7,216 nucleotides of DNA from assembly GCA_003527555.1 (NCBI GenBank), contig DPWT01000117.1, forward strand, positions 1-7,216. Direction: 5' to 3'. Source of the stretch: Verrucomicrobiales bacterium. GTDB lineage: Bacteria; Verrucomicrobiota; Verrucomicrobiia; Verrucomicrobiales; Akkermansiaceae. Under the pieces are notes generated by a model that saw only the letters and a list, made by a program, of their open reading frames with translations, had not been told where the DNA came from and did no database searches. Shown here piece by piece: positions 1 through 5,224 of the stretch (within the stretch, counting starts at the first letter, position 1; each line of letters begins with the position of its first letter). The position numbers and the translations under genes were made by a program.

Positions 1-2085
1 GAGCTTGGCGTCCTCGGGAAGGTCGTAACTGTACTGGACGCCGCCGTAGGCATCGGCAGTCAGAAGGTTTTTTTTATAAACTTCTGCATTATCCGGGGCG
101 TGGATATGGACCGTGTATTGAGTTCCTGCATAGGTAGAAACATCCTTAAGCTCGTAGCTCGCTTGACGATGCCAGAACTTACCGAACACCTTTTGCTTCG
201 GCTGATAGACAGGTCGGTCAGTGATGCCGAATGCTTTTGTGTTACTGAGGGTGCCGTGATTACGGATGTAGGAGTTGATGCGGCCAAAGCCGAAGAATGC
301 TTGCCCCTTGTCTGACTTGGCGCGTACCATCCACTGGTATTTGTTATCCATCTCACCGTTTTTGATGAAAACCGTGCCGTCCTTGCCGGAGATGCGGGTG
401 GCGGACTTGGTGAGAATATCGTATCTTCTTTCCTTGTCGTCATTTTTTCTTCTGACCTCGTCGAATCCTAGGAACTCCAGTTTGACGTCTGCCACGGGGT
501 TTCCGGTGACGGAATCCGCGACATAGTAGAGCTCGCCATCCTTGATGTCTTTTTTCACCAGCGTCAGGGAATCGATCCAAATGACGGTGTGGGCGGTGAC
601 ACCATCCTCCAGCTCGGCGGAGATGAGGTAGACGCCGGATTTCTTGGTTGGAATACTGAGTGTGGCACGTGTGTCCCAGTGGTGATCACGTGGCTTGAGA
701 TCGTGGGTGCGCTTGCCGACTTCTTTACGGAGGAATTTTTTCTTGCTACCGCTGACGAGTTCATCGGCGAGGTTGTGCCAACGGAACTTTTGCGACCAAT
801 CAAGTTTGGCGGGGTTGCTTTGTAGGTAGTCCCATGAGTTGTCGATAATTGCGTTAATGTCGACCTCGCGAGCGGTCAGCGTAACCGACTGGGCATTGCG
901 GAAAACATAGTTGATGGATGGTTCTGTGCCGACGGGGTAAGCATTTCTATTGGGCTCGAAGCGTCCCCAGTTGCCGATGATCTGCTTGAGGAGTTTTTTG
1001 CGATCTTTGAGTGAGTTGTCTTTAGGAAATTGTTCGATGGTTTCCTTCAGGAGCACGACGGCTTTTTCGTGCTGTCGGCGGTCGAGGTAGATCTGGATGA
1101 GGCTGTCGGCTGCGTTGTCATCGGTTTTGCATAGTTCGCGGTAGATGCGTATGAAGTTTTGGTCATCAGGCAGTTTGAAGCGTTTTACGCCGGTGGCGAG
1201 CTTGGCGACCGTTTCATCGTCGCCAAGTGTGTGCAACTGGAGGATACCTTTCTGGTCGTCCATTTTCATGCCGGAGAACCATCCGAAGCTACGCATGGTG
1301 CCAACGCCGAACTGACTGTGCAGGAACTGTGCCCACCGCATGGTCTGCTTGTTTTGGTGCAGGCAAAAACGCCAACGTTCGCCGTCGTTTTTGGCGTCTT
1401 CCCAGGATTCCGGAAGCCGGTAAAAAAGCGGGTTGCCCTCGGGACCAACGGGTGCTCCTTGCGGGTTACGTCCGCCACGATGCCATCGGCTACCGGGTTC
1501 TACGTCTGGAAGTTTGGTGAGGTCGGTGAGCTTCTGCAGTCGCCACGCCCCTTGGTTACTGCTGTTCATTATGAGAGCTCGCGCGATGGAGGTATAGATC
1601 TGAGATTTTTGGGCGTCGTCTGGATCGTTATTGAGTGCCTGTGTGAGGATTTGTAGGGCGCGCACGCGGTCGCGATCGGTCGTCGTGGCATACTGTCCGC
1701 CGCCGCGGTGGTTGCCTCGCTTGAACTCACCAGCGATGATGTAGCCGTGGTGGGAAATGTTGATATGCTGGTTGCCGGCAGTGATGAGTAACTCTGTGTT
1801 CTTGGAGTGTTTAGTGAGAGCGGATTCAATGAGCTCATCGAGTTCAGCCATGCGATTGAGTCGTTGTAGGCAGTTGTAGGCTTGGGTAAGGTCCTCGCCC
1901 GATTTTTTATCGCCATCGGCATTGAGGAGCTTTTTGTAAATCTTGAGGGACTCTTTGTAGTTGCCTTGTTTGGTCAGCTTCTCGGCTTGGGTGCGTTGTT
2001 TGGCGGCATCCTCTTGCGCATGGCAAAGCGGCAAGAACAGAGCGGAGAATGCGAGGATGAGACTGATGAGTTTTCCTATTTTCAT
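1..2085 (-). CDS. Alpha-2-macroglobulin family protein, N-terminal 695 residues (3' end beyond window)
   Basis: The frame is open from the ATG at 2085 to the window edge without a stop. Residues 1-23 form a signal peptide (basic start, hydrophobic core, C-H-A before Q24), so the protein is exported. Residues about 28-110 are helical and TPR-like (for example QGNYKESLKIYKKLL). Residues about 196-290 (GERWRFCLHQNK, SQFGVGTMRSFGWFSG) and 371-430 (GNWGRFEPN, FRNAQSVTLTAREVD) match the long N-terminal extension of planctomycete/verrucomicrobial macroglobulins as I remember them. From about 476 come beta-rich MG-type segments (GVYLISAELEDG, YYVADSVTGNPVADVKLEF). The MG2 hallmark TDRPVYQPKQKV is at 622-633, followed by DAYGGVQYSYDLPEDAKL. 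The family traps proteases through a bait region and often a C-E-Q thioester; both would lie downstream, so whether this member keeps the thioester is unknown. Relatives of this type are usually about 1,800-2,100 residues. There is no clear ribosome binding site before the ATG, but the signal peptide supports this start. It lies 154 bases downstream of the sulfatase on the same strand; co-transcription is possible but not shown. Confidence 0.9.
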   Translation of the reverse strand, partial: MKIGKLISLILAFSALFLPLCHAQEDAAKQRTQAEKLTKQGNYKESLKIYKKLLNADGDKKSGEDLTQAYNCLQRLNRMAELDELIESALTKHSKNTELLITAGNQHINISHHGYIIAGEFKRGNHRGGGQYATTTDRDRVRALQILTQALNNDPDDAQKSQIYTSIARALIMNSSNQGAWRLQKLTDLTKLPDVEPGSRWHRGGRNPQGAPVGPEGNPLFYRLPESWEDAKNDGERWRFCLHQNKQTMRWAQFLHSQFGVGTMRSFGWFSGMKMDDQKGILQLHTLGDDETVAKLATGVKRFKLPDDQNFIRIYRELCKTDDNAADSLIQIYLDRRQHEKAVVLLKETIEQFPKDNSLKDRKKLLKQIIGNWGRFEPNRNAYPVGTEPSINYVFRNAQSVTLTAREVDINAIIDNSWDYLQSNPAKLDWSQKFRWHNLADELVSGSKKKFLRKEVGKRTHDLKPRDHHWDTRATLSIPTKKSGVYLISAELEDGVTAHTVIWIDSLTLVKKDIKDGELYYVADSVTGNPVADVKLEFLGFDEVRRKNDDKERRYDILTKSATRISGKDGTVFIKNGEMDNKYQWMVRAKSDKGQAFFGFGRINSYIRNHGTLSNTKAFGITDRPVYQPKQKVFGKFWHRQASYELKDVSTYAGTQYTVHIHAPDNAEVYKKNLLTADAYGGVQYSYDLPEDAKL

Positions 2086-2239
2086 GATAGTTGGGTGTCT
2101 GAAGTTAGTAGTGTAATGCCCTCCAATTGTGAATCGTTAGAAGGATTCCCAAGATTCTTAATCAATGAAGGTATTTGATCTAATCCCTATTGAGGTGACG
2201 GAGTTGGTTTGTGACAAGAAATATGATTTTTTTGAGCTG

Positions 2240-4090
2240 CTACTTGTCCTTGCCGGAACGCTCATCTCTGACCTGTTGGGCGAGGCGCTTGACGTAGCTT
2301 TTGCCTTTTCCCTTTTTCAGGACCTCATCCACCCATTCGTCTAGAATTTTGCTCGTCAGGTTGAGTTGTTTGAAGGTGTTGATGAGGTTGAGTTGTGAAT
2401 ACTCGTTATTGTCACGGCTGAGTTCCTTGAGCAGGGCAGATGTTCCGGCTTCTTGTTTGCCGACTGTAATAAGGGCGGAAGCTGCCTGCACGCGGATGGC
2501 GGAGTGTTTGTCGTCGAGTAATTGATTCAGCGCGTTTTCCGCGGTGGAGGATTTTTTGCCAAGAATCACGCAGCCGAGAGTCGCCCAGTAGCGCTGGACC
2601 GGGTCCTCTGATTTGAGCAGCGAGATAAATTGTGGCAAGTTTTTTGGATTGCGGGCAGATGCCTTGAATGCCAGATCGACTAGTGCGGGTATATCATTTT
2701 TTCGTGAGGCGGCGTAGTTGGTAATGGTTTTGCCGACTGTGAGATCGCTGAACATGGGTTCTGGGATGATACCGGTGTCGTTTACCTCGATCATGGTTTG
2801 CTTGAGACGTGAACGCATATTTTGCAGACGTTCAACGTGTGTCGCGACGGTGGCGAGGTTTTTAACCTCCCAAGGATCGGCGTGTGTATCGAAGAGCTCC
2901 TCGACCGGCTGGTTGGGCTCCCACGTGGTTTTATATCGACCTGTTAGTTTACCTCCTTTCCATGCATCTAGCCAGGAGTTCCATCCTTTCTGGCCAAACT
3001 GGTAATAGCTGTAGGGTGCGGCAGGGAGATGAGGAGTGAAGCGGCGAATGTATTTCCAGCGGCCGTCTGTGATGCCGCGCCGCATGCCGTAGATTTCATC
3101 GAAGCGGTCGGCGTAGAGGAAAACGACGTCCTCCTTTCCTGGTTCTTCCCGTTTTAATCCCAGAAATGCGCGGCCCTGCATTTGCTCGGGTTTATCCATC
3201 CCGATTAGGGATAGCAGAGTGGGGGCGAGGTCGACGAATGCAACTGTTTCGTCGATTCCGCTTCCCGGCTTGAAGGGTGAGAGGTGCTGCCATTTTTTTG
3301 GGACGTGCACCAGCATCGGGATGTGGGTGCCGGTGTCTTTAAGGTAGCGTTTGCCTCGTGGGGTGATGCCGCCGTGATCGCCGTAGTAAAAAATGATGGT
3401 GTCCTCAGCGAGTCCATCGGCGGCGAGGTTGTCGAGGATTTTTCCGATCTGGGTGTCGAGGTTGGTAATGATGTCGTGGTAGTGGGCAACGTCGCTGCGG
3501 ATGCCTGGGAGATCGGGGAGGTAGGGGCGGAGTGTGACCTTTGCGGGGTCGAGACGTGTCTTGCCTCCCTTTTTCTTCTTCTTGAATAAAGAGCTCTCGT
3601 GGGAGACGGTTAGGTTGAAAATGGAGAAGAATGGCGCGCCCTTGGGTCGATTCTTGTAGTGGGCTTTTCCTGAGCATGCGTCCCAGATGGCTTTATCGTT
3701 ACCGGCGAAGTTGTAGTCGGTTTTTGATCGGTTCGTGCAGTAGTATCCCTGGGACTTGAGGTAGGAAACGTAAGGTTTGTATTTCTTGGGAATGGCGTGG
3801 CGGCTGCGCATGTGCTGGGTGCCCATGGTGGGGGCGTAGGCGCCGTTCAGGATGGTTGAGCGTGCGACGGCGCAGACGGGTGCGTTTGAGTAGGCGTGTT
3901 TGAAGAGCAGTCCTCCGGCGGCAAGCTTATCAAGTCGGGGAGTTTTTGCCTGCTTGTTTCCGTAACAGCCGAGCCAGCCGTAGTCGTTATCCTCGGAGGT
4001 GATCCAGAGGATGTTGGGCTTATCGGTTGCGATAGCTGAAGCGGTGCAGAGCAGGGAGAAAATAAATATCCGAATAGCCATAAATACCAT
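2240..4090 (-). CDS. Exported sulfatase (S1 formylglycine type, N-sulfoglucosamine sulfohydrolase-like) with C-terminal HEAT-like repeats
   Basis: Complete 616-residue protein ending in TAG. It likely hydrolyses sulfate esters or N-sulfate on polysaccharides in the periplasm or outside the cell; the substrate cannot be read from sequence. The signal peptide spans residues 1-21 (cleavage after A-I-A). The alkaline-phosphatase-fold core runs about 24-430. It has an N-terminal metal site NILWITSEDND (26-36), the modification motif C73-A-V-A-R77, SKTDYNF (122-128) where many sulfatases have GKWH, a conserved SHES (163-166), the second metal site D238-H239 in YYGDHGG, K251 in YLKDTGTHIP, and the closing ELFDTHADPWEVKNLA (398-413). 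The V in C-A-V-A-R departs from the usual C-x-P/A-x-R. Maturation would need a formylglycine-generating enzyme, not present here. A Lys-rich stretch occupies 170-177. Residues about 465-610 are helical HEAT-like repeats (DPVQRYWATLGCVILG, HSAIRVQAASALITVG), a common tail in planctomycete and verrucomicrobial sulfatases. Start choice: M4 (ATG 4079-4081) has AGAGA nine bases upstream, so it may be the true start instead of M1. Confidence 0.93.
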   Translation of the reverse strand: MVFMAIRIFIFSLLCTASAIATDKPNILWITSEDNDYGWLGCYGNKQAKTPRLDKLAAGGLLFKHAYSNAPVCAVARSTILNGAYAPTMGTQHMRSRHAIPKKYKPYVSYLKSQGYYCTNRSKTDYNFAGNDKAIWDACSGKAHYKNRPKGAPFFSIFNLTVSHESSLFKKKKKGGKTRLDPAKVTLRPYLPDLPGIRSDVAHYHDIITNLDTQIGKILDNLAADGLAEDTIIFYYGDHGGITPRGKRYLKDTGTHIPMLVHVPKKWQHLSPFKPGSGIDETVAFVDLAPTLLSLIGMDKPEQMQGRAFLGLKREEPGKEDVVFLYADRFDEIYGMRRGITDGRWKYIRRFTPHLPAAPYSYYQFGQKGWNSWLDAWKGGKLTGRYKTTWEPNQPVEELFDTHADPWEVKNLATVATHVERLQNMRSRLKQTMIEVNDTGIIPEPMFSDLTVGKTITNYAASRKNDIPALVDLAFKASARNPKNLPQFISLLKSEDPVQRYWATLGCVILGKKSSTAENALNQLLDDKHSAIRVQAASALITVGKQEAGTSALLKELSRDNNEYSQLNLINTFKQLNLTSKILDEWVDEVLKKGKGKSYVKRLAQQVRDERSGKDK

Positions 4091-4138
4091 TCTCTAAATC
4101 ACTCATGGATTGAACAGCACAAAACATGATGATGCGTG

Positions 4139-4167
4139 ATTGTATTTGCACCCTCCATAGCCACATG
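4139..4167 (-). promoter_or_regulatory. Weak candidate promoter for the sulfatase
   Basis: Read on the minus strand, a TACAAT hexamer (4139-4144, five of six matches to TATAAT) lies about 50 bases before the sulfatase ATG. This would give a leader of roughly 40 bases. The hexamer 17 bases further upstream (CATGTG at 4162-4167) is a poor -35 box. It overlaps the candidate promoter for the opposite gene. This is a pattern match only, and verrucomicrobial promoter consensus may differ from the model used. Confidence 0.2.
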
Positions 4168-4174
4168 GGATAAT
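4146..4174 (+). promoter_or_regulatory. Candidate sigma-70-type promoter for the senB-like gene
   Basis: TTGCAC (4146-4151; matches the first three bases of TTGACA) is followed after exactly 17 bases by GATAAT (4169-4174; five of six matches to TATAAT). Transcription would start near 4181, about 20 bases before the ATG at 4203. Spacing and location are right, but the -35 match is weak. Confidence 0.35.
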
Positions 4175-4202
4175 CCTACTACTGCGAGTACATCGTTTAT
4201 TT

Positions 4203-5132
4203 ATGTCCAATCTATTGATTCACTCACCATACGCTGACCATACAGGTCAGGGGAATTCTGTCACGGCGGTGCGGCTGGGGAAAATCTTGAGTGGTAGCGG
4301 CTATCACGTGACGCATAGTGAGCTGGATTACTCCGGTGAACCTGCAGAGGTTATGGTTGCTCTGAATGCTCGGAAGAGTGCGAATGCCATTGCGCGATTC
4401 TGTGAACTTAATCCGGGCTCGAAATTGATTATCATCCTAACAGGAACGGATATCAATCATCCGGACAGTAGTGATGAAGAATCTGCAGCGTGGGCCTCGA
4501 TGATGTTAGCTGAGCGGATTGTGGTGCTGCATGAAGCATCGCTGAAACAAGTGCCTGAAATTTTCAGGGGAAAGACGTGTGTTATCCATCCCAGTGTGAC
4601 ACTTCCAGAAGGATTGCTACATACGCCCAGTAAGGATGGTTTTAAAATCATCATGGCCGGTAACATGCGGCAGGAAAAAAATCCTGAACTCGCGCATGCT
4701 GCTGCGGAGAAAATCTCCCCAGTATTGGAAATTCATCATTACGGCGAATGCACATCGACCGGCTCAGAGAACGTCATCGAACACGGAATCTTTTCTCACG
4801 ACACAATGCTCGATGCGATGTCGAGCGCCAGTGTTCTACTCAACACCTCATTTCAAGAGGGTGGTGCCAATGCCATCTGCGAGGCAGTCACTATGGGATT
4901 GCCAGTGAGCGCCAGTGCCATTCCTGGAAATATTGGCATGCTGGGCGAGGATTACGTGGGACTGTTTCCATCGAATGATTTGGACGCCCTAGTGAACATG
5001 CTGGAAAAAACAGCCAATGACCCCGATTTTTACGCCCTGCTGAAAAAGCAGCTCGCAGCCCGTGCACCCTTGTTTACCTACGCTCAAGAGTCGGAATCCT
5101 GGCAAGATCTGCTCAATGGCTTGAGCAACTGA
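4203..5132 (+). CDS. senB: GT-B (GT4-like) protein of the SenB / TIGR04348 family, probable selenosugar synthase homologue
   Basis: Complete 309-residue cytoplasmic protein with no signal peptide or membrane segment. SenB of selenoneine biosynthesis joins selenium from selenophosphate to a UDP-sugar to give a 1-selenosugar. The match to that family, from memory, is along the whole length. QGNSVTAVRLGKIL (16-29) sits where the family has its glycine-rich first loop. YSGEPAEVMVALNARKSANAI (43-63) and LTGTDINHP (79-87) follow. The C-terminal Rossmann half has AGNMRQEKNP (152-161) and the GT4 E-x7-E motif, E219-GGANAIC-E227. It then has IPGNIGMLGEDYVGLFPSNDL (240-260). The length is close to the usual 310-330 residues. 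The GT-B fold and family grouping are well supported; the selenosugar role is inferred, because no SelD-like senC or EgtB-like senA is adjacent. A plain GT4 glycosyltransferase using another acceptor remains possible. The ATG at 4203 has no clear Shine-Dalgarno site but sits at the expected N-terminus. It is followed by alaS after 92 bases on the same strand. Confidence 0.75.
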   Translation: MSNLLIHSPYADHTGQGNSVTAVRLGKILSGSGYHVTHSELDYSGEPAEVMVALNARKSANAIARFCELNPGSKLIIILTGTDINHPDSSDEESAAWASMMLAERIVVLHEASLKQVPEIFRGKTCVIHPSVTLPEGLLHTPSKDGFKIIMAGNMRQEKNPELAHAAAEKISPVLEIHHYGECTSTGSENVIEHGIFSHDTMLDAMSSASVLLNTSFQEGGANAICEAVTMGLPVSASAIPGNIGMLGEDYVGLFPSNDLDALVNMLEKTANDPDFYALLKKQLAARAPLFTYAQESESWQDLLNGLSN

Positions 5133-5161
5133 GACTTTACTCTGTCCCCATCTTCCCTTAT

Positions 5162-5176
5162 CAGCGCCGAGCGCTG
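5162..5176 (+). repeat. Short perfect GC-rich hairpin upstream of alaS
   Basis: CAGCGC (5162-5167) and GCGCTG (5171-5176) form a perfect six-base-pair stem around a CGA loop. They lie 29 bases after the senB-like stop and 48 bases before the alaS ATG. No T-run follows on either strand, so it is not a standard intrinsic terminator. It could slow or protect a read-through transcript, bind a protein, or be chance. A second weak pairing (TGTGA with TCACG, around 5175-5195) overlaps its edge. Confidence 0.4.
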
Positions 5177-5224
5177 TGACCGACCACCGATCACGGCACG
5201 CAGATCATTTTTCACTTATATACT

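Noticed and set aside
1159..1656. 165-codon plus-strand open frame antisense to the macroglobulin gene
   Set aside because: The minus-strand frame through the same bases matches a known family continuously; the plus-strand translation has no recognisable domain and is a shadow.
2131..2157. Clustered GAATC/GATTC motifs upstream of the macroglobulin gene
   Set aside because: Five-base arms with an eight-base loop are within chance expectation, and no promoter elements with proper spacing accompany them.
2213..2248. GACAAG...CTTGTC inverted repeat with a T-run near the sulfatase stop as a terminator
   Set aside because: The arms are only six bases with a 24-base loop, the T-run lies inside the loop, and the arm overlaps the coding end.
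3569..3583. A-rich lysine codons in the sulfatase as a possible programmed -1 frameshift site
   Set aside because: The in-frame heptamer is G-AAA-AAG, not A-AAA-AAG, no supporting upstream SD or obvious downstream stem is seen, and the normal frame continues with conserved sulfatase motifs.
5219..5224. TATACT hexamer directly before the alaS ATG as a -10 box
   Set aside because: It touches the start codon, so transcription would begin inside the coding sequence, and the N-terminus given by this ATG matches the family.
5133..5224. T-box or other tRNA-sensing leader before alaS
   Set aside because: The gap is only 92 bases, lacks a terminator-type stem with a T-run, and shows no T-box consensus.
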